From the NCBI GenBank assembly GCA_001931875.2, contig MSJH02000809.1:310001-374000 (forward strand): a stretch of DNA of 64,000 bases, in the 5' to 3' direction. The first letter of the stretch is position 1. Each line of letters starts with the position of its first letter. This document shows, piece after piece, positions 12,832-23,475 of the stretch. The translations under genes and the position numbers were made by a program. This stretch comes from Byssochlamys sp. IMV 00236. Its lineage: Eukaryota; Ascomycota; Eurotiomycetes; Eurotiales; Thermoascaceae. The notes below the pieces were generated by a model. It saw nothing but the letters and a program-made list of their open reading frames with translations, had not been told where the DNA came from and made no database searches.

Positions 12832-13634
12832 ATGGCTGATTTTTATTTCAATGGCCAGAAATTTGACCATGAGCTTGTAGCAGCAATTTCGAGTCGCCTT
12901 GACTCCGTTGGTGTTCCTAATATTCTCTGGGATAACTACCTACTCACCGTTTACGGCGTTCCTACTATTGTCGATGTGAGCACATTTCACAATATATGGT
13001 AAATAAACAATGGCTTACTAACGATCTCTTACAGAGTATTGCTTTTGTTATTCCCGATAAACTTTTAACTGTCGCCTACTCTGCTCTTCTTAACACTGGC
13101 TTTCTTCCATGCGCTTTGGGAACGCGTTGCATATACTCGTCTATGCGGTATCGCCCTACTCCGTCAAGTCACCTACATATCACTGAAGAACGAGTTGTAT
13201 CGCTATATCAAAAGTCTCAGACTCTATTGATATTCCCAGATTTCGATGAAATTCTCCACGATGCCGGAAATCCATATATAATGCATGCGTCAGACTCTCA
13301 ACTTCCATCCGCGTGTCCAGGTCGTGGTGCTGGGCGCTTTCCTTCTTCGCTCTATCCTGTCCGAATCCCAACAGCTATCAAATATTGTGAGGCTGTGATT
13401 CATTTACTCTGTCGCGACCGTGGAAGTGCTCATGAAAGTTATTGGATCGTGTTACTGACATATATAATGGAATATGTTGATGGAACGAGCATCTTCAACG
13501 AAGAGGCTCTTGCGCAGCCTTATCGGCGCTTCTACCATGCCATAAAACATGGTGATCTGAAAATGTATCTAGTATTGGATGAAATTCGCTATGACTTGAT
13601 GGGATTGATGAATAATCCTGCTGCAGAGAAATAG
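12832..13634 (+). CDS. Fungal lineage-specific hypothetical protein (possible nucleotidyltransferase-like fold)
   Basis: Exons 12832-12975 and 13035-13634, with donor GTGAGC, branch region TTACTAAC and acceptor CAG, give 247 residues. Recognisable blocks are ILWDNYLLTVYGVPTIVD, IAFVIPD, the FLPC region, HITEERVVSLYQKS, FPDFD and a C-terminal helix set with IMEYVDGTSIFNE. I associate this pattern with a multi-copy Aspergillus/Penicillium family of unknown function. The N-terminal block resembles the start of minimal nucleotidyltransferase domains, but this is only an impression and no catalytic Asp pair is certain. The reading frame is open and GC-rich for another 230 bp upstream (from 12598) without an ATG, so the true N-terminus may be longer or truncated. 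Confidence 0.6.
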
Positions 13635-13718
13635 ATCTACATGGAGCAATGAGAGATGCTCGTTACAGGGCCATGCAATAAACTCGTTCTTAGAAATGGA
13701 AGCCACTCAGCAGATCGG

Positions 13719-14525
13719 CTAGATTCGGACGACCATTTCACTGTTAAATCCTGCAGCTTGTGCGAAGTAATACCCTCTTTGGTTCGATACCACCCTTTTG
13801 CCGGTTTCAGCGTCTTGAAAGTCACAGTTAAAATGCGTGTGTCCAAAGGCCCACAGTTTGACATTGTTGCGTTGCCAGCATTGTTCCATCTTTAGATCGG
13901 TCATGAATCCGGAGGAAATGCGGCTGTTTCGATGCCGCGGGTCAATCACAGTCTCATGCGTGGAAGGACAATAATGGGTGAAGACAACGATCTTCCTCTG
14001 AGGTTCGAAGCGGGAGATCGAATCGATTTCTGTATTCAGCCACGTAAGATCGGCGACGTGTGCTTCCTGATGCTTCTCGACGGACCAGTCATCAATATGA
14101 TAGAAATCGTTGAGACCAAAATTAACGCTCTCGGCTTGGTCCGCGGTAACATGGGAGAATAAAGTGCAGCCGAGAATGGTGACAGTCGCCGAGATATCGA
14201 ATCGTGTCTGGTCGAGAAGAATGAACTTGCCAGTTATCTCTCCCTCCTGAAACATATGATCTGCATCGTGCTTGAAACGGAGCACTTTCGACTTCGTCTC
14301 GGTCCAGTTACTATGATACGGTTCATGGTTGCCAAGGACAAGGAAAACGACACGAAATCTTTGCAACTGCGTGCGAATGAAATCGAAGAATCCATCGTCC
14401 TTGACATAGCCAATGTCGCCCAGCAGTGCCAGGAATGGCGCTTTAGGGGTTATGGTAAAAATATCATAAGCGGAAGGCGTCTCCAGATGGAGATCTGATA
14501 GGAGTTGGATCTGTATCTCATCCAT
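13719..14525 (-). CDS. Calcineurin-like metallophosphoesterase
   Basis: Single-exon gene of 268 residues from the ATG at 14525, which directly precedes the first motif (MDEIQIQLLSDLHLE). An in-frame ATG at 14672 would add 49 residues of poor quality. Motifs in order: SDLHLE, LLGDIGY, VLGNHE, FTHYCPS and GHTH, the complete set of metal ligands of the phosphoesterase fold. The domain fills the protein and there is no signal peptide or membrane segment. The substrate is unknown; similar stand-alone fungal proteins are annotated only as Ser/Thr phosphatase or phosphodiesterase family. It converges with the hypothetical gene on the other strand, leaving 84 bp between stops. Confidence 0.85.
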   Translation of the reverse strand: MDEIQIQLLSDLHLETPSAYDIFTITPKAPFLALLGDIGYVKDDGFFDFIRTQLQRFRVVFLVLGNHEPYHSNWTETKSKVLRFKHDADHMFQEGEITGKFILLDQTRFDISATVTILGCTLFSHVTADQAESVNFGLNDFYHIDDWSVEKHQEAHVADLTWLNTEIDSISRFEPQRKIVVFTHYCPSTHETVIDPRHRNSRISSGFMTDLKMEQCWQRNNVKLWAFGHTHFNCDFQDAETGKRVVSNQRGYYFAQAAGFNSEMVVRI

Positions 14526-15092
14526 GAGTGGTTGGTTAGTTGGGAAGATTTTTATGCTTGTCGCCGAACGGGCGCTTCTGTGCCAAATATATCTGGTTAT
14601 CACCCTTCCATGTGACGACGCGGTTGGGGGGACTTTTGCTACTAGTAGATATGTTGGTTTCTCTTTGATCATTTGAAATAGTAGAAACTGCTACTGAGAA
14701 GAAACAGTTTTTGCCTCTTTAGATTCTCTTTTGTGCAGTAGTTGGCATTGTTTTGTACTACGATAATGAGACGTTGCATCTTGTAGTTAACTACCGGATA
14801 TCTATGATTTCCTCGATCGACTTTTTCAGTGGTCAAGGTGTATAATTGGAACCATAGTTAGCTCCAAGAGATTATTATATTCCGATATACTATAGTAAGT
14901 AGATTATTCCGTAAAGGCTCGGGAAAGTGAAACTACTTAATAGTACTACTCAGTATCACATCCTGTCGCTCAAGATATTCCTTTTTCAACTCTTTGCGGC
15001 CACTAATAAATATCGACTCGGCGTAATTAGCTGTGAAATTAATTATTTCCGTACATCAAGTTGCAAAATCCGAGGGGGCCAAAAAAAAGACC
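14526..15092. other. A+T-rich intergenic stretch
   Basis: Holds the metallophosphoesterase 5' leader and A+T-rich sequence up to the terminator of the first tRNA-Ser gene. No gene is visible. Confidence 0.5.
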
Positions 15093-15099
15093 AAAAAAA
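15093..15099 (-). terminator. Pol III terminator (T7) of tRNA-Ser copy 1
   Basis: Seven consecutive T on the minus strand, six bases beyond the discriminator base. This is a standard RNA polymerase III stop and supports the tRNA gene being a transcription unit. Confidence 0.75.
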
Positions 15100-15105
15100 G
15101 ATCAA

Positions 15106-15267
15106 CGTCAGCGACAGGATTCGAACCCTGATGAGTATGTTAGCATGTTGTTGTATTTTATAATACGATTCGTTTAGACTTACTGTGCGGGCGAACCCAT
15201 TCGATGTCTACTACCTATCAGAGATAGGGATTCGAGTCGAACGCCTTAACCACTCGGCCACACTGAC
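15106..15267 (-). tRNA. tRNA-Ser(CGA), copy 1, with an anticodon-loop intron and a second T-arm insertion
   Basis: Reads UCG codons. The acceptor strands GTCAGTG and CGCTGAC pair with one G-T wobble; the discriminator is G (15106). The anticodon stem is TTCGA/TCGAA with loop CTCGAAA and anticodon CGA at 15234-15232. A conventional 25-nt intron follows A37 (15230-15206). The long variable arm is GGG-TTCG-CCC. The gene is then broken in the T-stem by a 56-nt insertion (15183-15128). It starts GTAAGT, has GCTAAC with the branch-type A at 15140, and ends CAG. Removing it exactly from GT to AG gives the perfect T-stem ACAGG/CCTGT and an 81-nt mature tRNA. Box A is upstream and box B is intact after the insertion. 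Exons are identical to copy 2 at 21.3 kb. Confidence 0.88.
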
Positions 15268-16277
15268 TGCTTAATTACTTTTTTGAGTTTATGCGCTATA
15301 TCAGTCAGTCTCTCGAGGCGGATAGAGTAGACCCCACGAGCGTACTTGTTTGGACATCATAACATCATCATGAATTTGTTTTTAGTCTTTCTACACATAC
15401 GAATGAACATTAACCTCGAGCTATATCTCGCAGATTTTCGCTTCATCTGCATTTCTATCCGATGATCAACTTGTCAACCTCGCGTGTATTGTAATATACT
15501 GCTACATGGAACAACGAGCTGTGCGCCTTGATAAACAGTAAATCCCGGATATCAACGATGAGTTCCAGTGACTCACGCAGTCTCCTGGAAAATATCTAAT
15601 TTCGTTGACTCGCTCAGAACCTCTGCTTAGCGGACTGGCTTTGCTCCCGTCGAGGAAGAGTTCTCAATCTATACTGCGATTCACCCTATCATAGTTCCGT
15701 CATGGGGTACTTTTACCTTGATGGAATTAGAGTAGAATAAAGGTAGCCTAGATATGCCACTGGCGTGGGTGCACCGCCCATATAAAGCGAGAATGCCATC
15801 AATTGCCATGTATCTTTTGCAAGGAGGATGGGCATGTGATCACAAACTGCCCAAGAGTTTCATCTTGCGGCATGTGTAGTAAGGCAGGACGCAAAACAGA
15901 GCATTGTCGTAATAAGGCAAGGGGTACTCCAAGGCCGATTATCGACAGTTATCGTTAACCTACAATATCCTTTTTGGGTATAAGAGTAAAGTTAAATAGT
16001 ACTGTGTAACACGGCAGGCTAACGTTTACATTGCATTGCGTCTTGATTGAGCTAGCACCCAGTGGAAGGTCTGTCAATGGTATCATCTCAAGCTACACTG
16101 GTCTCTTCCCACTCATCATGACATGGTACGTAATAAGGTAGCCCACAAGTACTAAGTGACAGGCTGCAAAGTAAAGTTAAGGAGTCGAATATTTGGTCTG
16201 AAGTATGTACATAAGAAGGAATTATCTTACATATACAAAAAGCGAATCTCCAAGAATAAGCGTCGTCATAACGTATT
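15268..16277. other. Intergenic region with a zinc-knuckle coding relic
   Basis: Between tRNA-Ser copy 1 and the HEM4 stop. Apart from the cysteine-rich open frame at 15752-15958 and short open frames on both strands, I see nothing recognisable. Confidence 0.4.
15752..15958 (+). pseudogene. CCHC zinc-knuckle fragment
   Basis: A short open frame with no ATG between stops at 15749-15751 and 15956-15958. It encodes closely spaced Cys-rich units. One is a perfect retroviral-type knuckle, CIFCKEDGHVITNC (CX2CX3GHX4C). The next, CGMCSKAGRKTEHC, has Arg where the His should be. Upstream Cys residues suggest a further degenerate unit. Such tandem knuckles occur in fungal nucleic-acid-binding proteins and in retroelement Gag. 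No other part of either is visible nearby, so this is most likely an exon fragment or relic. Confidence 0.5.
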
Positions 16278-17337
16278 TCAATCCGCTCCCTTCCACTGCT
16301 CCATAAATGCCTCAATACCCCCTCCGACTCCTTCTGGACTAGGCTTCTCAGCACACACATCCGGATCGAAGCCATATTTCGAACGAAGATGATCCCTCGT
16401 CGTCGGCCCGATCGTTGTGATGAACTCCCTCCTTCCCTTATCCTCGGATGTTGAAGTCGACGAACCAGGCAAGAGATCCAGTACTTTCAACATGGCATCA
16501 CACCCCGTTGGGGAGAATACCACCGTCCACAATGCCCTCTTTTCCTCTCCACTTGATATATACTGTCTTCCACTCTTGACCGCCTGCGCGAAATCATTCT
16601 CGAATGAATCCATCACTCCCGTCTCATAGACTACGAGCTCGTCAACTTGGATCCGCTCTCGCGATGGTAAAGACTCATCCATTAGTGTACGTGGGATAAT
16701 ATCTCTGCGCTGTTCGCCGACGAGGAAAAGGAGGGACGGCTTCGGATTCGTAGTTTCGTTCTCGCTTTCTGGGTAGAGGCCATTGTAGTGCTCTAGGATC
16801 ATCCGCGCGAGGTTCTCGCCGTTCCCAGCTTCGGAGCCGTAGAGCTGCGCATGAGGCAAGTGTGTGGATTGGATCGAAGAGAGCGAGCGAGAAGTAGCGG
16901 GTCCGACAGTGTAGAGAATTAGGGATTTGGATGCACTTGTTGCTTTTAGGACTGTTGTTCCTCTGAGTCAGAAGTGATTCATAGCATAGAACTTCAAGTA
17001 AAGGTTCAGATTGAAAGAGAACGCATCAAGAAAATGCCAGACACGTACCTCCAATTTCTTCCATAATCCGCGCGAACGCCTCTACCGCCCTCTGACTCGT
17101 GAATATTAATCCGCCATACTTCCGCCCAGATCCTTCATCCAATTGCCCCGAGAGGAAAAGATCCTTCACTATCCTTAAATTTTCATCGTGGAATCGGTGC
17201 TCCAGCACAGGGACGAAGGTGGGGTTGTAGCCGCGCGATGAGAAGTATTCTTCGTAGCCGTCGTGCGGGGTAGATTTCGTTTTCAGGAGGAAGATGGGTG
17301 GCTTGGAAAAGGAAGGAGGTTGTGAAGATGTGGCCAT
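16278..17337 (-). CDS. hem4: Uroporphyrinogen-III synthase
   Basis: Closes and rearranges hydroxymethylbilane to uroporphyrinogen III in haem and sirohaem synthesis. Exons 17337-17049 and 16960-16278 (donor GTACGT, acceptor CAGAG) join in frame to 323 residues. An ATG five codons upstream (17352) is equally possible. Family features are IFLLKTKS near the N-terminus, the GLIFTSQRAVEAF block, a TVLKATSASKSLILYTVGPATSR segment after the intron, VVFSPTG in the second lobe, and FITTIGPTTRDHL near the end. Length is normal for fungal HEM4. There is no targeting peptide, as expected for a cytosolic enzyme. Confidence 0.93.
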
Positions 17338-17724
17338 TGTTTCACGCTCCACGGTATAGGAAGACAGCGGACTTGGTCGTTTGGACTGGTCTCAGCTGTC
17401 AGATATGCACTTGGCTAAGACTGCTGACGCCCAGCTAAGTTGCGGAGCTCGCGGAGACGTGTGGGGTATATATGAGGATCGGATGGCTTCGTAACCGCTC
17501 TACGCCACGCAAATACCGTTTATTATATGTTACAAGGGCATTTTCAGCACCAATACAGATTGGCCAATATCCCAATATTTGCTCTGTCAATCCAGGCATT
17601 ATGATCTACAGAACCGGTGGAAACTAACTACTCTCCACGAAAGCCACCCAGATAGAACACAAATGAAATCAACTAGGTCTAGTCGAGCTTATATACACAA
17701 GTTTCAGAAAGAAAACGCACGCAA

Positions 17725-19324
17725 CTACTGGTCGTCCAACACATGCAGGTACTTCTTCTCTTCCTGCTTCTCCCGCTCAGTGGCCGGGGGCAGGTCGGCG
17801 TACTGAGAACTCCGGTAGCCCAGCTGTAGCCTGGTTAGATATCTCATATATAGCTGACTGAGAGGAGAAAAGGCTTACCAGGTAGTGGAAGGTGAGGTTG
17901 CTGAGTTCAGCGGGCTCAATTCCTAGATCCTTAAAGGTCTTGGCTGTGGGGTCAATCTTCTGGTCGATGAATTCCCTCTCGACCTCATCGGCAGAGAGAG
18001 TGGGCCACCAGATGAGCTTGTTGAGCCAGTAAGCAGCCGGCTTCAGGATGGCCTTGGGGAGGTTGATGTGACGGCGGTGCTTGATGATCTCACGGTCAAC
18101 GAGCTCAGCGATTTCAGCGGTGGAGTAGTTTTTAGGACCGTAAAGCTCGAAAGTCTCCGAAGCGGTGGTGTCATCGTGCAGCATGCGTTCAAGAGCGGTG
18201 CCAACATCGATAACCTATAGTGGTTAGCCGTTGCACTGGTTGCCTTAGAGGTCCATCCACTTACGTGAACAGGCCAGTAGCGCTCCTGCATGTGGTTGGC
18301 CGTGAGGAGGTTGGTGACACCAGCGAGCTTGTGGAGCAGGTTGTCTTCGAAACCAAACATGGGCGCAGGACGGACGATGGTAGTCTCAGGGAAGATGTCA
18401 CGGGCGACCTTCTCACCCCATCCCTATCGATATAATTCAGTACGCGCCTGACGTCTCATTAACCGCAGGATGGACGAACCTTGGTACGGAAATAGTCGGA
18501 TGGCGAGTCCATGTCTGCGTTGAAGGAGGAGACGTGGATGAAACGGTCAACGTCGTACTTGGCGACTGCTTCCGCAATACGCTCGGTACCATCAACATGA
18601 ACATCCTCGTAGGAGAAGTTCCTATTAACTCTTCAGCATGACTTCCAACAAAATTTGAGGTAAATTAAAACCAACTTTGTAGGATACTGGCGACCAACAA
18701 GGTTGTAGACGACATCTGAGTGACGAACACTCTCCTCAATCGACTGGGTGTTGCGGAGGTCGTATTCCTGGACGCGCAAAGGATCAGTATGGCGCTCAGT
18801 CCTTCGTCGAATTGCCAAATCGTACCATGAAGACGACTCTTCCCAGATCACCAGTAACTTTGAGGTGACGCTTGGCCATTTCCTCACGGTAAGGAATGAC
18901 AACGGTGCATCCTTGGCGGGCTGTTGCGATATCAGTCACAAAGCATCCCTGGTGTTCAAGTCATGGCAGACATACCCAGTCTGTTCACAATGTAGCGGCC
19001 CAGGAATCCAGTAGCACCGAAGACGGTGGCAGTATGACCTGCGACTTCATTGAGCCAAAATTCGACGGAAGGAAGAATTAGTAGGGATGTGTACCTCCAA
19101 GGGACGACCTGCGGGAAGAAGACTGTCAGTTAGACCTCGGCACACAACGACAACCCAGCCTTCACTCACCGTCCACCCTGAACCTTGATGATGGGCTTTC
19201 CAGTCCTGGTGATCGACACATCTTGAATAGATCTACGCTGCTGCAATTGGAACTGCGCGCGAGCATTGATGGGTGCGGGGGCGAACGCCCTCGAGGCGCT
19301 GCTGATGGCCCGGGACTTCTGCAT
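17725..19324 (-). CDS. NADH:ubiquinone oxidoreductase 40 kDa subunit (NDUFA9 / NUO-40 type)
   Basis: Peripheral-arm subunit of mitochondrial complex I that binds NADPH and stabilises the junction with the membrane arm. At least six exons between the ATG at 19324 and the stop at 17725. The N-terminus is rich in Arg, Ala and Ser with no acidic residues, a good mitochondrial presequence. It is followed by the dinucleotide-binding GATGFLGRYIVNRL of the extended short-chain dehydrogenase fold, then VVYNLVGR, HVSSFNAD and the REIIKHRR region. The final exon ends KKYLHVLDDQ. Introns are 50-100 bp with GTGAGT, GTACAC and GTATGT donors. The divergent tract 19325-19789 holds its promoter. Confidence 0.92.
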
Positions 19325-19789
19325 GGTCGCTCTGCGGATGAATGACTGTTAGAAAAGAAGAGCCCACCAAGTTAAGGACCAATTGACGGTCCGGCAGCAG
19401 TGATCTTGGTGGACGAGACTCACTGCAGAGCTTGAAGCGTTCCTGTGCTTGGTGGTTGCTGGTCCCTCGTCTCCAGAAGTTGAGCAGAGCACGGGACTTG
19501 CAGCACTATGCGCTAACCCAAATCTGGACACAAATCGCACCTTAATCGTTGAGCCGCATCAAGCATGTACCAATGCCTTTGGAGATATTTCCAACCTTCA
19601 GCAATTGCTGTTCTACCGGAGATATTTACGAGGGATGTATTCCTACTTTTATATAGTTTCAACAATTAGTATTTAAAGAGCTAACAAACTATCATAGGAA
19701 ATGCACGTGCCCAGTGCTTTGGACTTCGACCCTCTCTCCAAGAATGACTTGGAAGCGGTACAGCTAGATCATAGAGGACAAACGTGCCA

Positions 19790-20620
19790 TCATGCACAAT
19801 CTGCCCTCGCAAAGAACAGCGTCCTTTGTTGGTCCTTGCCCTTCATGACGAATTTCATTGGCTTCTCCACGACCTGGTAGTCGAACGCCGCCTCTACTCC
19901 AGCATCTTCGCATAGCTTCCTCACCTCATCGCGTGTAAAGCCATGCTTCCCTATTGTCGCTGCAGCTTCTGGATGATCTTTGTGGAACTCGTGAGTGTGC
20001 TTGTCGGGAACGAAGTCTACGATGAGTAATGTGCCACCTTTCTTCAACCTGTCCGCGAGGCGTTTGAGAGCGAACTCCGGATCAGGGAAGTGGTGAAGTG
20101 CCAAACTGACGACAACTATGTCGAAATTAAAGAGATTTGGTTCACAAAGCTCATCTGCAATGGTTTCACAGAGCAGGTCGCCCTTAAGCCCAACCATCTT
20201 TTCTGCGACTCCGGCCTCCCTGGCATTCTTGTTGAACTCAGCAATCATGTTGTCGGAAACATCGATGCCTACTGCCTTTGTAACGAATGGAGCCAAAGTC
20301 TATGTGCGTTAGCTTCTTGTGTAGGTGTCTATCTGACAATATCCAATGCATACGCTTGAGACAGTACCCGGGCCACAGGCATAGTCCAAGAGCGTGATTT
20401 CTTGGTCTCTTCCACCCTCAGTGTCTGTCCATTTGGGACTAATCCAATGACGGCGAGACTCTATCTCGCTGATCAAGAGCTGTGTTGCCTCGGCGAAGTC
20501 AGTTTTGTAATGAGTTGCCTTTTCGCTGTGGCTGATTGTCAGATAATCGAGTCATGACCACACAACTTTCTGCCTGGCTTACTCGAAATAGTGCCGATTT
20601 GCTTCAGTAAAATGAGACAT
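19790..20620 (-). CDS. Class I SAM-dependent methyltransferase
   Basis: Three exons: 20620-20583 (MSHFTEANRHYF), a middle exon with the SAM-binding motif I LDYACGPGTVS, and 20296-19790. Later motifs are VGIDVSDNMI (acidic residue after strand 2), FDIVVVSLALHHFPDP (motif II/post II) and GGTLLIVDF (strand 5). The C-terminal part with KHGFTRDEVRKLCEDAG is common to small-molecule methyltransferases of the UbiE/COQ5-like type. Length is about 245 residues with no targeting or membrane segment. The substrate cannot be predicted; there are no biosynthetic neighbours. Confidence 0.85.
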
Positions 20621-21274
20621 CTTGATAGGCGATGAGGTAGCAAGTATCCTTTCTTCAACACAAGAAACACAAGAATATGTGAGTTTCTTTGGAATCGACG
20701 TCAAGTTAGAACTGCAGGGGGCGCGTTCAATGCAATTTGAATAAGTAGGAGCCTGCGCAGACGATATTAAAAGAATAATTGTAAGACCAAACTGGTTGGA
20801 TGTGAATCTGGGCTTTTATACCAGGTCCTGGCTCGGAGACATATCGGATACTTCTGATATCGTCCACGATGGGCCCCACTCCAGCTGCAGTAGTATCTGC
20901 TCTCCAGATGCAGATGGCCCTGGTAAATTATCCGTGTAGCCTAGTTTGGGCTCAAAATGTCTGCTGCGATGGCAGAAAAAAGCAATAAGGAGGGGCTTTT
21001 AACTTTTAGTTCGAGGATGTACCATATGTAGTTCCACCAAGGTAGCAAGGTGGCATAGTGTGCTCCCTTTCTGAGCAAGTAAAGGACGTCTTCGACTACC
21101 CTGTTTATTCACGTATTTGGTATCAATCACGAATTCATTGGCTCAGAAATGGGGAAGTAAGTTACTCCGTTTTGAGTCTGTTGCGGCTCGACAACATCGA
21201 CCATGTCAACCTACCTATGGGCAGCAGCAGTCTACTACTCGACTACTCCGGTGTTTGAGACACAAAAAAACAAG
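20621..21274. other. Intergenic region
   Basis: Promoter side of the methyltransferase and downstream flank of tRNA-Ser copy 2. No recognisable coding or RNA feature. Confidence 0.45.
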
Positions 21275-21284
21275 AAAAAAAAAA
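21275..21284 (-). terminator. Pol III terminator (T10) of tRNA-Ser copy 2
   Basis: Ten consecutive T on the minus strand, nine bases beyond the discriminator base of the second tRNA-Ser(CGA) gene. A T-run sits in the same position after copy 1. Confidence 0.75.
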
Positions 21285-21293
21285 GAAAGCAAC

Positions 21294-21457
21294 CGTCAGC
21301 GACAGGATTCGAACCCTGATTGGTACATGTTAGTTTACTTGTTTTTTTCTGTAATTCAGTTCGAAGTAGACTTACTGTGCGGGCGAACCCATTCGATGTC
21401 TACTCCTATCATAGATAGTATTCGAGTCGAACGCCTTAACCACTCGGCCACACTGAC
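21294..21457 (-). tRNA. tRNA-Ser(CGA), copy 2, with an anticodon-loop intron and a second T-arm insertion
   Basis: Same mature tRNA as copy 1, base for base (81 nt), anticodon CGA at 21424-21422, discriminator G at 21294. The conventional intron is 23 nt (21420-21398). The T-arm insertion is 60 nt (21375-21316): GTAAGT at the 5' end, ACTAAC with the branch-type A at 21330, and ATCAG at the 3' end. Exact GT-to-AG removal restores the T-stem ACAGG/CCTGT. The insertion interior is clearly diverged from copy 1, apart from the donor, branch and acceptor elements and scattered bases. The gene lies about 330 bp from the RPN9 start and is transcribed away from it. Confidence 0.88.
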
Positions 21458-21786
21458 ATAACTGGCGGAAATTTTTGCCAGCGGTAGTCTAATAATACTA
21501 CTGTACTCCGCGTGCCTTATCAAGATCGAGGCGATCCCTCCGCGCGGAGCTTGTAGCCTGAGTACGGCGCCGCAGAGACACCCGTTTAGCTCCACGTCGG
21601 CCTTCCTTCAGTGATCACGGCGGAGGGACAGCTTCGTCAGCATACACACCTTTATACCTCGACTTGCTGCCATCGTCCAGCTCTTTAGACCCTGAAATCA
21701 TCATCTTGCCCTCCTTACCTCCTCCTGGGGCCTCGCATTATTCTCTCCGCAGCCCGTTCTTGTTGACACCCGCCTCCTTCCCTACC

Positions 21787-23090
21787 ATGGAGGGTGACAA
21801 GATCGCCGACTTCCTCGCAGACCAGCGCGATCAAGCTCCTGCGGAGGCGCAGGCCTTTTTCTTGAGCTTCGAAGATTTCTGGGAGAGGAAGCTATGGCAT
21901 CAACTCACGAATTCCCTCATAGATTTCTTCTCTCTACCAGAGAGCGCACCGCAACGGCTACCTCTCTTCAAGTCGTTCATCCTCAGCTTCGCCGATAGGA
22001 TCAATCAGCTGAAGTTCGTGTCGCTGGGTTTGATGGCATCTACGCAATGCGCAGGTCAGTGGTTTCGATATATACAATCCCTTGCTCCATTGGGTGCTAC
22101 GTTGAAGCTCGTCCGATCTGAACAGAGGCTGACATCACTGGTGGTCCTTAGATGACAATGAACGATTTGCTTTCCTTACTTCCCTTGCAGACAAGGTCAA
22201 CAAGCCAGACTCGCAGGATGCATATGTCTACGCTTTGGCAGATGTGGCCAGCGTGAAGCTACGACTAAAGGACTTTGAGGGGGCGCGCAAGGACTTGGAT
22301 ACTTCTGAGAAGATCCTGGACCGATTCGACTCCGTTGAGACGGTTGTCCATGCTTCGTTCTACAAAGTAAACGCTGCTTACTACCAGGTATGTGGAATAC
22401 AGTTGATGCTTTTTAGATACTGCCATGGTTCTAATGTACGATCTCCAGGCCAAGCAAGAATTCGCCGCTTATTACAAGAACGCCCTCCTGTACCTCGCAT
22501 GCATCAACATTGAAGACTTGACTGAAGAAGAGCGTGTGTCGCGCGCATATGACCTCAGTGTCGCAGCCCTTGTTTCGGACTCAATCTATAACTTTGGTGA
22601 ACTGCTCCTGCACCCTATCCTGGACTCCCTCACCGAGACACCTCACGCCTGGCTGCGGGACCTTCTCTTCGCCTTCAACCGTGGCGATCTCACCGCCTAC
22701 GACGTCCTCGCCGGTAACATCACCAAGAACCAGCTCCTCGAGCAACACCGTATCTTCCTGTACCAGAAGATCTCTCTGTCGGCCCTAACAGAGACTGTCT
22801 TCCGTCGTCCCCCGCACGACCGCACCATGACCTTTGCCGCCATCTCCGCCGAGACGAAGGTCAAGCCCGATGAAATCGAACATCTCGTCATGAAGGCGCT
22901 ATCCCTCGGTCTGCTGAAGGGTAGCATCGACCAGGTCGCTCAGATCGCGCGCATCAACTGGGTCCAACCCAAGGTACTGGACATGAAGCAGATCGACGGC
23001 ATGCGGAGGAGACTGAAGGAATGGGACGCTGGCGTCAACCAGCTCGGACACTGGATCGAAGGTGTTGGAAAGGATGTCTGGGCTGCTTAG
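21787..23090 (+). CDS. rpn9: 26S proteasome regulatory subunit RPN9 (PSMD13)
   Basis: Non-ATPase PCI-domain subunit of the proteasome lid. Exons 21787-22054, 22152-22387 and 22449-23090 join in frame to 381 residues, the usual length. The N-terminal helical repeats contain FEDFWERKLWHQLT and DVASVKLRLKDFEGARKDL. The C-terminal PCI/winged-helix part contains TFAAISAETKVKPDEIEHLVMKALSLGLLKGSID, and the end VNQLGHWIEGVGKDVW is typical of RPN9. The start at 21787 (MEGDKIADFL) fits; an in-frame upstream ATG at 21664 would add 41 residues rich in Leu, Pro and Ser and is unlikely. It converges with GAA1. Confidence 0.93.
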
Positions 23091-23475
23091 ACAAAACGAA
23101 AGAACCCCGCGACCTTCTTCCGGCCGCGTTGTATCTTCTACCAAATCCGAGCTTAATTTTATTCGGGTCAAATATATGATCCCAATGTTTGCGGATTTCA
23201 GGAACCAAAATACGAAAGAACAAGACCTAGGGTAAGATAGGTTCTGCGGAAACCGAGTCTCTCGAAGTAGAAAGACCCGGTACGATATGATATTGATGAT
23301 ATCCATTAGTAACAAAACAAATAAGGAAGACAATGTCTTAACTTCCCGTCATTTATTCCCACTCGTAGTTATAATAGTACAAATACAATACATGTCTGAA
23401 AAAACAACATCACATGTGTGAAGTTCAATACAATTCCCTCAAAGGAGAAAGCAGGACCAAGCAGGTAGGTTGGAC

